The notes beneath the pieces were generated by a model, which was given only the letters and a program-made list of their open reading frames with translations, made no database searches and was not told the DNA's origin. Made by a program: the position numbers and the translations under genes. Source: Pedobacter sp. BAL39 (GTDB taxonomy: Bacteria > Bacteroidota > Bacteroidia > Sphingobacteriales > Sphingobacteriaceae). Taken from it: a DNA stretch of 64,000 bases. Positions 34,892-43,917 of the stretch are shown here, in pieces; position 1 is the first letter of the stretch; each line of letters begins with the position of its first letter. The stretch covers positions 62,001 to 126,000 of the forward strand of contig NZ_ABCM01000006.1 in the NCBI RefSeq assembly GCF_000170795.1, given 5' to 3'.

Positions 34892-35581
34892 CTAAGAAAG
34901 TTCGAATTTATAGCCTACACCTTTTACTGTTGCCACATATCTTTCTCCTAATTTCTCACGCAGCTTACGAATATGAACATCAATTGTTCTATTCGTAACC
35001 ACTACAGAGTCCTCCCAGATGTTTTTCAGAATAGACTCCCGGGTGTACACCTTCCCTGGTTTTGAAGCCAGCAGATATAAAAGTTCAAATTCCTTTTTCG
35101 CAAGCACTACCTTTTCACCGTTCTGAAAAACAAGGTAAGCTTCCCTGTCAATAACAAGATCGCCGATCTCGACTTTATTGTCGGACACCTCATCCGAACT
35201 GGAATTTCGTCTTAAAATGGCATTGATGCGGCTTACCAATGCCCGGGGTTTAATGGGCTTGGCGATATAGTCATCAGCGCCAACATTGAATCCTGCAATC
35301 TCAGAATATTCTTCACTTCTTGCAGTAAGAAACACCATGAAGGTATTTTTAAACTCGGGTATGGCACGCATTAACCTGCAGGCTTCGATACCGTCCATCT
35401 TAGGCATCATGATATCCAGGATAATGAGATCAGGATGAACCTTCTTAGCTACTGTGATACCTTCCTGTCCGTTGTTGGCAACGAAGACCTGGTAGCCCTC
35501 TTTTTTCAGGTTATATTCAATTAACTCTAAAATATCTGGTTCATCATCAACAATAAGTATCTTCTGCTTTACGGTGCTCAT
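34892..35581 (-). CDS. OmpR/PhoB-family response regulator
   Basis: The protein has 229 residues. The receiver domain has D56 (LIILDIMMPKMDG) and K106-region (DYIAKPIKP). The C-terminal winged helix ends in VVTNRTIDVHIRKLREKLG and VATVKGVGYKFE, the PhoB-type recognition helix and wing. No sensor kinase lies next to it in this window; rluA and the CLC gene are downstream. The target genes are unknown. A phosphate (PhoB) role is possible but cannot be decided here. Confidence 0.94.
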   Translation of the reverse strand: MSTVKQKILIVDDEPDILELIEYNLKKEGYQVFVANNGQEGITVAKKVHPDLIILDIMMPKMDGIEACRLMRAIPEFKNTFMVFLTARSEEYSEIAGFNVGADDYIAKPIKPRALVSRINAILRRNSSSDEVSDNKVEIGDLVIDREAYLVFQNGEKVVLAKKEFELLYLLASKPGKVYTRESILKNIWEDSVVVTNRTIDVHIRKLREKLGERYVATVKGVGYKFELS

Positions 35582-35686
35582 GGCTTTAATTATTTGTTAC
35601 GAAAATAGACAATCAATTATAATATAGCGTTAAACATAAGTTAACAAATTGTTAAGCGCCCCATGTATATTAACATGAATTTAGGG

Positions 35687-36796
35687 TTATAGTAAAGTTT
35701 TATTTAAGAAGGCATCCAGCGCTTCTCCCCTCAATCCTTTAGCTATTATTTTTCCGCTAGGGTCTATAAGAAAGGAACTTGGAATGGCGTCAACCTGATA
35801 CAACCTGACTGTAGCGCCTTCAAAGTCTTTCAGCTCGCTGGCGTGATCCCATGCTAGTTTATCTGCAGTAATGGCATTTTTCCATGCAGCAGGATCTTTA
35901 TCCAGAGAAATTCCAAGCACAGTAAAATTCTCATTTTTATAAGTCTGGTAAGCCTTAACCAGGTTGGGATTTTCCTGTCTGCAAGGCATACACCACGACG
36001 CCCAGAAATCTACCATTACATATCGGCCCTTATAATCACTCAACTTAACAGGTTGTCCATTCAAGCCGTCAATAGTAAAATCAGGCGCCAGCTGCCCCAC
36101 CTGTACAGCCTTCAATTTTGTCATCCTGCTAAGGAAATCAGTTACCGCAGTATTGTCATTAAAAGTCCCCTTAAGTTGATCTGCATACGCAATCATTTCA
36201 GTCTCATAGTCGGAAGGATTCAGCAAATTGATCGCATAAAATCCTGCCAATGACTTACTGTTCGCCTGGGCAAACTTCAGCACCGCGACATTGAGGGCTT
36301 CTATTTCCTGAGTATATCTCGGTCTGATCTGCTCCATTATGACATCTCTTTTATCCGGTTGAGCCGCTACCGCTTCATCAAATTCAGCCTGAATCTTACC
36401 TAAACGACTCATGTACTGATTTTTTGTTTTATTTAAAACCTCTAGTTGATCGGCATCCTGGGATCCTGTTATGGAATAGGCCATATTTTTATCAGTTAAA
36501 TCAGCCGTCATTTTAATCTGATCACCATTTTTTGCAATGATCATATATTGCTTATTATCAGCCGCAATCCTAAAAAAATCTGTACCCTTTGTACTATGTG
36601 TAAATTGAAACTCCCCCTGTTCTGAAAACACAGTAGAATCCAACGGCACTGCACTATCCTTTTTAATATCAAACAGATACACCTTGCTTTTCGGCGTTGC
36701 GTGACTAAACTTACCATCTATAGTAAATCCTTTCTCGTCTTTGCAGGCACTGAACAAAACGCCTATCAATAACAAACATCCACTGATCTTCATCAT
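35687..36796 (-). CDS. TlpA/ResA-type thiol-disulfide oxidoreductase lipoprotein
   Basis: A 369-residue lipoprotein (LLIGVLFSACKDE). The N-terminal half (about 25-125) resembles the DUF4369 beta domain often fused to thioredoxins in Bacteroidota. The C-terminal half is a thioredoxin fold with active site WCMPC in FWASWCMPCRQENP near residues 267-272. Further family features are GQLAPDFTIDGLNGQPVKLS and IPSSFLIDPSGKI (cis-Pro region). It probably reduces disulfides outside the inner membrane, for example in cytochrome maturation. The stop codon of gatB is 1 bp upstream of its start. Confidence 0.93.
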   Translation of the reverse strand: MMKISGCLLLIGVLFSACKDEKGFTIDGKFSHATPKSKVYLFDIKKDSAVPLDSTVFSEQGEFQFTHSTKGTDFFRIAADNKQYMIIAKNGDQIKMTADLTDKNMAYSITGSQDADQLEVLNKTKNQYMSRLGKIQAEFDEAVAAQPDKRDVIMEQIRPRYTQEIEALNVAVLKFAQANSKSLAGFYAINLLNPSDYETEMIAYADQLKGTFNDNTAVTDFLSRMTKLKAVQVGQLAPDFTIDGLNGQPVKLSDYKGRYVMVDFWASWCMPCRQENPNLVKAYQTYKNENFTVLGISLDKDPAAWKNAITADKLAWDHASELKDFEGATVRLYQVDAIPSSFLIDPSGKIIAKGLRGEALDAFLNKTLL

Positions 36797-36797
36797 A

Positions 36798-38261
36798 TTA
36801 TTTCAATTTTTCCTGTAATAGTTCATTAATTTTCTGAGCATCGGCTTTACCTTTAGCCAGCTTCATAACTTCACCGACAAAGAGCCCAAGCACTCCTTTT
36901 TTTCCCTTTTTATACGCCTGTACCTGTGCGTCATATTTCCCGAGCACCTGGTCAATGAAAACAGACAGTTCATCTTCATTTTCCTGTATCATCAGGTTCA
37001 TTTCTTTAGCAAGCACCGAGGCATCTGCCGTATTGTCCTTCATCAATGCCGGAATCAGCACCTGCAGGGCAATCTGCGGGGTAAGCTGTTTGTCATCTAC
37101 CATATTAATAACATCTGCAAGCTGCTCCGGAAGTAACTGAAAATCGGCAACACCCATTTCTTTTTCATTCAGCAACGCACGTATAGGACCGGTCAGCCAG
37201 TTGACGAGACTCTTTGGTGTATTGATACTTTTTAAAGCAGCGTTAAAATAATAAAGCAACGGCACATCTTCAGCAAAAATTGTTGCTTCTGAAAAAGTCA
37301 ATCCAAAAGACTCCACCAGGTAGTTAGAAATCTCCGAAGGCAACGCAGGCATCTCAAACTTCATCTGTGCCAACCACTCATCCGAGATATGCACGGGTGC
37401 CAGATCAGGATCTGGAAAGTAGCGATAGTCATTAGCTTCCTCTTTCGTCCGCATAGGTGATGTCGTTCCTTGTTCTGCATCAAAATTCAGCGTACTCTGT
37501 ATAATTTTACCCCCAGCTATGATTAGCTCCCGTTGACGGTTGAATTCAAATTCCATAGCCCTACGTACATTTCTGATGGAGTTCAAATTTTTAACCTCAC
37601 AACGCGTTCCAAATTCCATAGCACCCGCTTCACGAATAGAAATGTTGGCATCACAGCGTAAGCTGCCTTCCTCCATATTTCCGTCACTTACATCGAGATG
37701 GCGCACCAGTTTTCTGATTTCAGTGAGCAATGCAGATGCTTCTTCAGCAGAACGGATATCGGGTTCCGTCACAATCTCAATAAGTGGTACCCCCGCCCTG
37801 TTTAGGTCGACAAAGGAGAACTGCTCATCCTGGTCGTGTATGCTCTTACCCGCATCTTCTTCGAGGTGAATCCTGTTGATGCCAATCCGTTTTTCTTCGC
37901 CATTGGCAAGCACAACATTTAAAAAGCCATTCTGGCAAATTGGTTTATTGTCTTGTGTGATCTGATAACCTTTGGGAAGGTCTGCATAAAAATAATTCTT
38001 CCTGTCAAAATAATTGAGCTGATTGATCGTGCAATTCAGCGCGAGCCCCATTCTTACGGCTTTAGCAACCACTTCCTTGTTTAACTTGGGCAATGCACCC
38101 GGCAAAGCGAGGGAAACAGCGGAAATGTGCGCATTTGGCTTTGCTCCAAATGCTGCACTGTCTGAAGAAAATATCTTTGATTTCGTATTTAACTGTACGT
38201 GGATCTCTAAACCAGATACCAATTCAAATTCCGATGTAGAAATATCGTGATGCGTACTCAT
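36798..38261 (-). CDS. gatB: Asp-tRNA(Asn)/Glu-tRNA(Gln) amidotransferase subunit B
   Basis: GatB activates misacylated Glu-tRNA(Gln) or Asp-tRNA(Asn) for amidation in the GatCAB complex. The 487-residue protein starts with the family's FELVSGLEIHVQLNTKSKIF. It contains FDRKNYFYADLPKGYQITQ, AGVPLIEIVTEPDI and GTRCEVKNLNSI, and ends in the YqeY-like tail domain (GKKGVLGLFVGEVMKLAKGK). gatA and gatC are not in this window, which is usual in Bacteroidota. A promoter enclosed by a 15-bp inverted repeat lies upstream. Confidence 0.97.
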   Translation of the reverse strand: MSTHHDISTSEFELVSGLEIHVQLNTKSKIFSSDSAAFGAKPNAHISAVSLALPGALPKLNKEVVAKAVRMGLALNCTINQLNYFDRKNYFYADLPKGYQITQDNKPICQNGFLNVVLANGEEKRIGINRIHLEEDAGKSIHDQDEQFSFVDLNRAGVPLIEIVTEPDIRSAEEASALLTEIRKLVRHLDVSDGNMEEGSLRCDANISIREAGAMEFGTRCEVKNLNSIRNVRRAMEFEFNRQRELIIAGGKIIQSTLNFDAEQGTTSPMRTKEEANDYRYFPDPDLAPVHISDEWLAQMKFEMPALPSEISNYLVESFGLTFSEATIFAEDVPLLYYFNAALKSINTPKSLVNWLTGPIRALLNEKEMGVADFQLLPEQLADVINMVDDKQLTPQIALQVLIPALMKDNTADASVLAKEMNLMIQENEDELSVFIDQVLGKYDAQVQAYKKGKKGVLGLFVGEVMKLAKGKADAQKINELLQEKLK

Positions 38262-38271
38262 TTATTGGTCT

Positions 38272-38330
38272 TGATTAAACTTAATTTTCAAAAGTGTCAG
38301 ATAGCAAATATAACCAATTAAGTTTAATCA
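38272..38330. repeat. Perfect 15-bp inverted repeat around the gatB promoter
   Basis: TGATTAAACTTAATT (38272-38286) and AATTAAGTTTAATCA (38316-38330) are exact reverse complements separated by 29 bp. The gatB -7 box lies in the spacer. It could be two operator half-sites or an RNA hairpin at the end of the upstream transcript. Confidence 0.7.
38305..38312 (-). promoter_or_regulatory. -7 promoter box (TATATTTG) for gatB
   Basis: An exact TAnnTTTG match on the minus strand, 44 bp before the gatB start, inside the spacer of the 15-bp inverted repeat. Confidence 0.6.
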
Positions 38331-38340
38331 GGATTGGATT

Positions 38341-38661
38341 TTATTGCCTCATCAATGTGTAAACTTCACTCATATATAAGGCCTCATCAATCGCCATTTT
38401 GAAAAGCTCAAACTCTTCATAGTCAAAGGCAAAACAAATATCCTCATGAGGAGTATGCACAATGACACGTTCCTCCTCGTCGGGAAAGGGAAGACTATTT
38501 TTGTAGAAAGGCAGCTCATTAACCGTCTTTCGGAACTCCTGAAAAGCCTCTGCACTGAAATTCACCAACAGGTTATTGTGCCAAAGGTAGTATGTCCCAC
38601 AGCCCATACATCCGCTAACAATAGTCTGGTCTCTGGCACTTAAAATTCTTGTCTTACACAT
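38341..38661 (-). CDS. Conserved small protein with CxGCG motif
   Basis: A 106-residue soluble protein. It starts MCKTRIL and contains VSGCMGCGTYYLWHNNLLVN and an acidic C-terminal half (FDYEEFELFKMAIDEALYMS). The CMGCG motif could bind a metal with the N-terminal Cys. I believe this is a conserved Bacteroidota family without known role. It lies 17 bp downstream of the S41 protease gene, at the end of the HmuY operon, so it may be cotranscribed with heme-uptake genes. Confidence 0.7.
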   Translation of the reverse strand: MCKTRILSARDQTIVSGCMGCGTYYLWHNNLLVNFSAEAFQEFRKTVNELPFYKNSLPFPDEEERVIVHTPHEDICFAFDYEEFELFKMAIDEALYMSEVYTLMRQ

Positions 38662-38678
38662 GATGATCGTGTTTATAA

Positions 38679-39932
38679 TTATAGCTTTAATTTTAATCTG
38701 TTTTCGAGCATTAATGGCTCCCGTACATCATAAACTGAATCTTGAGATTGCTTTTTTAACGTTACATCGGCAACCGCAGACCTTGATAAAGAACCTCTGG
38801 CATCAGGTTGGGCAATTAAAGTCATCACTTTGTTTAAAATTGCGGGGGCAGACGCTCCAAAGCCGTCGTTTTCAACCAATATATCCGCCTGCATACCATC
38901 AAAATAATCCGATGAACCTTTGGCATTTCGGATTAAAAAACTAATCATAAAAAGGGAATAGTTTTCAATCTTAATTCCAAATGAGCCCACAGGTTTTCCG
39001 AGAGTGGTACTACCCAGTAGTTTCACCGGAAAATAGGGTCTGAGAACATTGATCAGGAGCTCACTAGCGGAGGCCGTATTGCCATTTACAAGAAAACAAA
39101 CATCCTTAACTGTTGTCAACTTCCCCTTTTTTTGGAACAAAAATGTATTACCGGCAACTGAAAAATCAACATCAGCATAAGTTGCAGGACGGCCGTCAAT
39201 GACCACAGGCTGATGCTCAGCATCATAATATCTTTGATTTTCGAGAATACGTACCTTTCCAGCCTGCATGCCGGTATTGAAATGCTCACTATACATTTTC
39301 CTGCCATTCAGTTCCTGACCGGCAATAAGATTGGCGAGATATTCTGCCGTTTCAATATATCCTCCCCTATTATCCCTTAAATCGACAATCAGCGTTGTTA
39401 CACCCGCAACATAAAACCGTTCGAAGACGTTATCCAGGGGTACTTGCTGTATGGAAAGATTTGCAAATTCCCCAATGCGGAGATATCCAGTTTTTCCGGA
39501 GACTTCTGAAGCGATTCCAGCAGTACCATTTCCTTCCAAAGCAGCCACTGGTCCACTGGAAAAGCTCCCGTTTTCAATATAAGAATACTTGGATAATCCT
39601 ACTAAATCCGTTTTTTCATACGGAAGTCCGGTTGCGGGATTAAGCTTATATTGGGTCAGCGCGTATAACTCTTGTTTGGCATTCAACAAATCTGTCCCTG
39701 CTGTCGTGAACTTCCTGGGATTAAAGGTATCATAGTCGGGAAATACATCATTCCATAAGTAAATATACTTTGCATATAAATAAATTGAATCTAAGGTAAA
39801 CTCTTGCCTTGTGCCCGTTGTAGGCGATTCAGGCTTAGGTTCGGGCTCGACGTCGTTCTTTTTACAAGCAACAAAACTGCTGACCAGAATGGTCAGCAGT
39901 ATCAGTAAACAGAGTTGATTTCTATTTTTCAT
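38679..39932 (-). CDS. S41-family peptidase, lipoprotein
   Basis: A 417-residue lipoprotein (Cys23, SSFVACKKND). It has the S41 core: TTLIVDLRDNRGGYIETAEY, then the nucleophile region VCFLVNGNTASASELL (Ser within ASASE) and GKPVGSFGIKIENY. A short linker rich in Pro/Glu follows the lipid anchor. The domain set fits Bacteroidota C-terminal processing peptidase relatives. It follows the last HmuY-like gene by 23 bp and is probably in the same operon. It may cut hemoproteins or process the surface lipoproteins. That is inference from position. Confidence 0.9.
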   Translation of the reverse strand: MKNRNQLCLLILLTILVSSFVACKKNDVEPEPKPESPTTGTRQEFTLDSIYLYAKYIYLWNDVFPDYDTFNPRKFTTAGTDLLNAKQELYALTQYKLNPATGLPYEKTDLVGLSKYSYIENGSFSSGPVAALEGNGTAGIASEVSGKTGYLRIGEFANLSIQQVPLDNVFERFYVAGVTTLIVDLRDNRGGYIETAEYLANLIAGQELNGRKMYSEHFNTGMQAGKVRILENQRYYDAEHQPVVIDGRPATYADVDFSVAGNTFLFQKKGKLTTVKDVCFLVNGNTASASELLINVLRPYFPVKLLGSTTLGKPVGSFGIKIENYSLFMISFLIRNAKGSSDYFDGMQADILVENDGFGASAPAILNKVMTLIAQPDARGSLSRSAVADVTLKKQSQDSVYDVREPLMLENRLKLKL

Positions 39933-39955
39933 TAGGAATGATGTGATGGTTGCAT

Positions 39956-40672
39956 TTATTTAGTAGTTAGATCCATACTTCCCTTCTTCGCAACGTAATA
40001 CCTGAAGTTTGCGTACCCAAGTTTGTCGGGAATATAGTCCGCAAACACCGGATTCGATAAACCGCCTTTATAAAAGCTCTGATACTCCAGTTTGGCATAA
40101 CGACCATCGGTAAGTTTTAAAATAACAGTTTTATTTTTAAATGGAACTACGTGCGATGCCGAGCCATTTTCATTATAAATCCATTGTGCCCATTGCATAT
40201 TGTTCTCTGCTTCTACGTTGTTTTTGAGATATAACCCCAGCCTGCCGGTTTCATCAAATTCACTTCCCGCAGGAACGGTAGTCACCTCATCAAATGATTT
40301 TCCTGTATACGTCATGGTCACCCTTCCCGCTCCTCCATAAAATGGTACATCTGAGTTGTCGGTTGTTCCCAGGTTCGGATAGATAACCGATCCATATTGG
40401 TTGAAAAAGCAAAAGTCCCAATCCGACGTCGAAGCCTTATCCGCTTCCACAAACTTCATTGCATCCAGGGAAAAAAGTATATATATACGCCTTGAGCTTT
40501 CAACTTTTAAATCCTTTACATTGACAACACCTTTTTTATCTATAGTTACCCATTCGTTAATAATTTGCTCTTTGGGTTCTTCCGGCTCAATTACAGCGGG
40601 TTCATCTTTTTTACAGCTAGCTAAAGTAAAAATCAGTATAATAGCGAAAAAAGAAAATTTATTTAGTTTCAT
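39956..40672 (-). CDS. HmuY-family heme-binding lipoprotein, paralogue 5
   Basis: 238 residues from the ATG at 40672, which places lipobox Cys20 (FTLASCKKDEP) correctly. The longer frame to 40711 would spoil the signal. HmuY-like landmarks are WDFCFFNQYGSVIYPNLG in the middle and the C-terminal LTDGRYAKLEYQSFYKGG with NFRYYVAKKG. A Pro/Glu linker follows the Cys. These beta proteins bind heme at the cell surface and hand it to a TonB receptor in Porphyromonas. Heme ligands were not identified here. It is last of five tandem paralogues, before the S41 gene. Confidence 0.85.
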   Translation of the reverse strand: MKLNKFSFFAIILIFTLASCKKDEPAVIEPEEPKEQIINEWVTIDKKGVVNVKDLKVESSRRIYILFSLDAMKFVEADKASTSDWDFCFFNQYGSVIYPNLGTTDNSDVPFYGGAGRVTMTYTGKSFDEVTTVPAGSEFDETGRLGLYLKNNVEAENNMQWAQWIYNENGSASHVVPFKNKTVILKLTDGRYAKLEYQSFYKGGLSNPVFADYIPDKLGYANFRYYVAKKGSMDLTTK

Positions 40673-40774
40673 TGGTCTATTTGTTAGTATTCTTTTAATT
40701 GAAACCTGCATAATGACAGATTTTAAATATTTTTAATCAGCAAAGCCCCGGGGAGCCGTTAGCAAAAACGCTTA

Positions 40775-41485
40775 TTAAAGTTCAGCGTATTTAAATTTGA
40801 AATAAGGGAAGTTTGTTGCTGCAGATGCGGCATTTGGTGTACCATTTTCATAAAGACTCTCTAACTGAATCTTAAATAAAGTACCATCAACTGCTTTGTA
40901 AATTAATGTTCTTCCTGTAAGGGCCTGTAGGATATGAACTGAGAAGTCATAATTATACCATCCTGGTCCTGTGTAACGTGTTGAAGGAGGAGTCGGGAAA
41001 TTGATGGTATTTTCTTTGCCAATAATGGTCCTTACATTTGTAAGACTAAAATCACTGGCAACAACATCACAATATGCTTTGTCCACATAGGCAAGCTGGC
41101 CACCGCTAACTGCACTTACATCGCCATTTGCAGTACCCGTGAAAACAAGATCGTATGCTCCAGAATTTCCACCTTTGTTATCAAATAAATTGAAATAATA
41201 CGTAGTTGCCCTGTCGTGTGGATCTGCAGGGGTTGGATTAATCGTTCCCTGGAAGAAGTTGAGCACGTGGTACGACTGACAAGCTGTATTGTTTGCGTCT
41301 CTTGAAATGGTACCTCCACCATCAGTAATGGCTACAGCACTTGCTCCTGGTACGATGGTTACAGCTTGTGCATCGTTAAGCTTAAGACCAGCATTTTGTG
41401 ATGATTCACTGTCTTTTTTACAAGATGACATTACAGTTAGTGCAGTAAATAATACAAGTGCACCTTTAAAATAGTTTTTTTTCAT
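40775..41485 (-). CDS. HmuY-family heme-binding lipoprotein, paralogue 4 (divergent)
   Basis: 236 residues from the ATG at 41485, chosen because it begins a clean lipoprotein signal (TALTVMSSCKKDS, Cys22). It is the most divergent of the five. The middle has TYYFNLFDNKGGNSGAYDLV and FTGTANGDVSAV instead of the WDxAFTGIYNS motif, but the end (VDGTLFKIQLESLYENGTP, then FPYFKFKYAEL) fits the family. It lacks the Pro/Glu linker. It lies between two closer paralogues, 79 bp from the upstream one, and belongs to the same likely operon. Confidence 0.8.
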   Translation of the reverse strand: MKKNYFKGALVLFTALTVMSSCKKDSESSQNAGLKLNDAQAVTIVPGASAVAITDGGGTISRDANNTACQSYHVLNFFQGTINPTPADPHDRATTYYFNLFDNKGGNSGAYDLVFTGTANGDVSAVSGGQLAYVDKAYCDVVASDFSLTNVRTIIGKENTINFPTPPSTRYTGPGWYNYDFSVHILQALTGRTLIYKAVDGTLFKIQLESLYENGTPNAASAATNFPYFKFKYAEL

Positions 41486-41564
41486 AATTTTGTTTTTTTT
41501 GTGAGCAATGGCAGAGGTTGATCCTGAACAGTTTAAACTCTGCCATGCCATGAATTAAGAGGGA

Positions 41565-42335
41565 TTAATTGGTAGTAATATTCCGGCTCCCCGGAGTTTG
41601 CTGAATAAAGTATCTGAAATTAAGGAAGGGTGCCAGATTCTTCGAATTGGGATCTTCCCACCAAGGAGGAGTACCAGGATTGTCCTTGTATAAATTGATC
41701 AGCTGCATCTTCACAAATCTGTTATCACGCAACTTCAGTATCATCGTATTAGTTTTAAATGGATAAAGGGCATGTGTTCCCAATCGGTAAAAACCCCAAC
41801 TGAGGATCGCTGATGTTTCATCGAGTGAAACAGGAATTACACTTCTTACCATCGCATCCTCAGGAGCCTCTTTCAAATCATCAAATGGTGTTGCCACTAC
41901 GCGGATCTTACCTTCTCCCGCAAGCCAGTCATCGGTGGTAGCATTGGTATGAACAGATGAATTATACATATCATCCATATAAAAATGCCATGTCGCTGTT
42001 GAGGCCCAGCGGTATTTAGCATCAGTATTCAGGTTGTGGTTATCACCAAGAATGACCGAATGCGTATCAAAGTTGAATCCTAGCGGACGGTGTCCCTCGG
42101 ATGCCCCCTTGCCCACGTCAGGAGCAGGAAGGTTTACAACATACACCACATTATATTTCTCATCCAGATATACATAATCTGAAACTTTTTTAACTCTGGC
42201 TGGCACCCAGTTAGTACCTGCCAGCTTTGCCGTATCCGACACATCAGGGCGCTCCGGATCGACATCATCTTTGGAACAGGCGAACATCAACATACTGCAC
42301 AATAGAAGCATCGCCCATAATTTCATTTCTTTCAT
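41565..42335 (-). CDS. HmuY-family heme-binding lipoprotein, paralogue 3
   Basis: 256 residues with lipobox Cys20 (MLMFACSKDDV). Family landmarks are WHFYMDDMYNSSVHTNA and the C-terminal LRDNRFVKMQLINLYKDNPG with LNFRYFIQQ. Several His residues in the middle (SEGHRPLGFNFDTHSV, LGDNHNLN, TWHFYMD) are possible heme ligands. Its start overlaps the stop of the upstream paralogue at 42335, so translation is coupled. Confidence 0.85.
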   Translation of the reverse strand: MKEMKLWAMLLLCSMLMFACSKDDVDPERPDVSDTAKLAGTNWVPARVKKVSDYVYLDEKYNVVYVVNLPAPDVGKGASEGHRPLGFNFDTHSVILGDNHNLNTDAKYRWASTATWHFYMDDMYNSSVHTNATTDDWLAGEGKIRVVATPFDDLKEAPEDAMVRSVIPVSLDETSAILSWGFYRLGTHALYPFKTNTMILKLRDNRFVKMQLINLYKDNPGTPPWWEDPNSKNLAPFLNFRYFIQQTPGSRNITTN

Positions 42336-43159
42336 TAGTTGTTCGTTATTTTAGTAAAATCTTTAGAACCATCTTTAAGGATGGTATATTTGAAGGTGAT
42401 ATAAGGGGCTTTATCGGCTAACGTGGGACTCAGCGGACTGCCCTTATAGAAACTGTAGATGATCAGTTTTGCGTAATTGCCCTTAGCTGTCTTAATAATG
42501 ATTGGTCTGGGCAGGTTATAAACAATATGGCCTCTCTCTTTATCGCCAGGAAACATCACCCCATAGAAGTCATAAAACGCATACCCATGACTACTTCCTA
42601 AAAAGTAATCAAGGCTCAGATATCCGTTAATCATCAATTGCGTATCCGCAACTGTTACCGACTGAACTTTAGAATAAGCTTCATCAAGTAGACTCTTATC
42701 TATAGGCACCTGCTTTGGCTGATGTTTCACTGCATCATAATACTTCGCATCTACTACAGGATCAACCACAAGGTAAGCACCTCCTCTACCAGTCCCTCCT
42801 TTTGCAGGATTGTATTCAGCGGCACCGTTGTTTGCCCATATACTGCTATTGTAGATCCCGGTAAAGGCAATGTCCCATTGATCTGATTTCGCATACGCTT
42901 CAGGAACAACACGCCCGTCTTCCAGGCTATAATATACAGGTTTGAAACCGCCATCTCCCGTACCATCCTGTCCTCCCATACTAACATTAAGGTCTCCTGG
43001 AAGCGCTGTTACCGTATACTCACCGCTTTTTGTCACCGTTGCAGCCGGCAACTCAGGCAACTCTTCTTCGGGTTTACCAGGATCATCCTTCGAGCAGGAT
43101 TGGATTAAAAATGGACCAACAAGTATTAAAATGAAAGGTATAATTTTTTGTATTTTCAT
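42335..43159 (-). CDS. HmuY-family heme-binding lipoprotein, paralogue 2
   Basis: 274 residues with lipobox Cys22 (PFLIQSCSKDDPG). It has the core motif WDIAFTGIYNSSIWANNGAA, a Gly-rich loop (PAKGGTGRGGAYLV) and the C-terminal KGNYAKLIIYSFYKGSP with ITFKYTILKDG. It is very similar in layout to paralogue 1, 11 bp upstream. A His-containing loop (GSSHGYAFYDF, ERGHIVYNLPR) may hold heme ligands, as in P. gingivalis HmuY, which uses two His. That correspondence is inference. Confidence 0.88.
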   Translation of the reverse strand: MKIQKIIPFILILVGPFLIQSCSKDDPGKPEEELPELPAATVTKSGEYTVTALPGDLNVSMGGQDGTGDGGFKPVYYSLEDGRVVPEAYAKSDQWDIAFTGIYNSSIWANNGAAEYNPAKGGTGRGGAYLVVDPVVDAKYYDAVKHQPKQVPIDKSLLDEAYSKVQSVTVADTQLMINGYLSLDYFLGSSHGYAFYDFYGVMFPGDKERGHIVYNLPRPIIIKTAKGNYAKLIIYSFYKGSPLSPTLADKAPYITFKYTILKDGSKDFTKITNN

Positions 43160-43170
43160 ATCATGGGCGT

Positions 43171-43860
43171 TTAATGTGTGTTTAGATCTCTACTACCATC
43201 TTCCTGTACGTAATACCGGAAAGTAAAATAGGGGGCTGGCCAATGTAGGTCCGTCACCGTAGCCGGATTTCCTTTATAGATATTCAGCACTTCCAACTTG
43301 GCAAACTTGCCAGCGGCCGTTAGAAAAACAAAGGTTCTGCCTTTCACCGGTACAGAAATGTGTGTTCTCAGATCATAGAAGTACCAACCTTTATAATATG
43401 GCTGCGGATACTTGTCCCAGCCTACAAATGATAGGTTATCCCTTTGCATTTCCGCCAGTGTAGGTGCCATTGTCACTTCCTGGTAAGGCTTTTCAATTGC
43501 CACAATTAATCCCTTCCCTTCGCCACCATACCCAGGACTGAGCGGGTCAGCACCACTATTTACCTTTATCATGGAATTGTATATTCCTGTGAATGCAAGG
43601 TCCCAGCTTAGCGTTTTTGCATAGGTTACTGTATCTTTAATTTGTGCTTTATCACTGAGGCGAAAATAAAAGTCTTCAAAAGGACGTTTTACTTTGCCAT
43701 CCACTCCATCAGCCATGGATGCCCCGAGATCGCCGGGAAGATCTTTGACGATTGTGCTTTTCCCATCTTCTAATTGTGGGCTCTCCTGATCTTTAGTGCA
43801 GGATGCAAATCCCACTGAGAGTACAAAAAGCAAAATGATATCTCTACTAATTCGTTTCAT
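43171..43860 (-). CDS. HmuY-family heme-binding lipoprotein, paralogue 1
   Basis: 229 residues with lipobox Cys21 (LSVGFASCTKDQE). The family core WDLAFTGIYNSMIKVNSGA, a Gly-rich loop (GYGGEGKGLIVA), a heme-pocket-like YDLRTHISVPVKGRTFVFL, and the C-terminal KFAKLEVLNIYKGNP with FTFRYYVQEDG are all present. It is the first gene of the likely operon of five HmuY-like genes plus S41. The promoter/operator segment at 43918-43950 is nearly identical to the one before the TonB receptor gene. Confidence 0.9.
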   Translation of the reverse strand: MKRISRDIILLFVLSVGFASCTKDQESPQLEDGKSTIVKDLPGDLGASMADGVDGKVKRPFEDFYFRLSDKAQIKDTVTYAKTLSWDLAFTGIYNSMIKVNSGADPLSPGYGGEGKGLIVAIEKPYQEVTMAPTLAEMQRDNLSFVGWDKYPQPYYKGWYFYDLRTHISVPVKGRTFVFLTAAGKFAKLEVLNIYKGNPATVTDLHWPAPYFTFRYYVQEDGSRDLNTH

Positions 43861-43917
43861 ATTCTGTTGTTTTACTGATTGAGCGCCTATAATAAGATGA
43901 GCAGCATCACTTATTTA

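Noticed and set aside
40726..40740. TTTTTAATCAG before the fifth HmuY gene as another copy of the shared element
   Set aside because: Only 11 bases match, the -7 part is absent and the rest differs, so it may be chance in AT-rich DNA.
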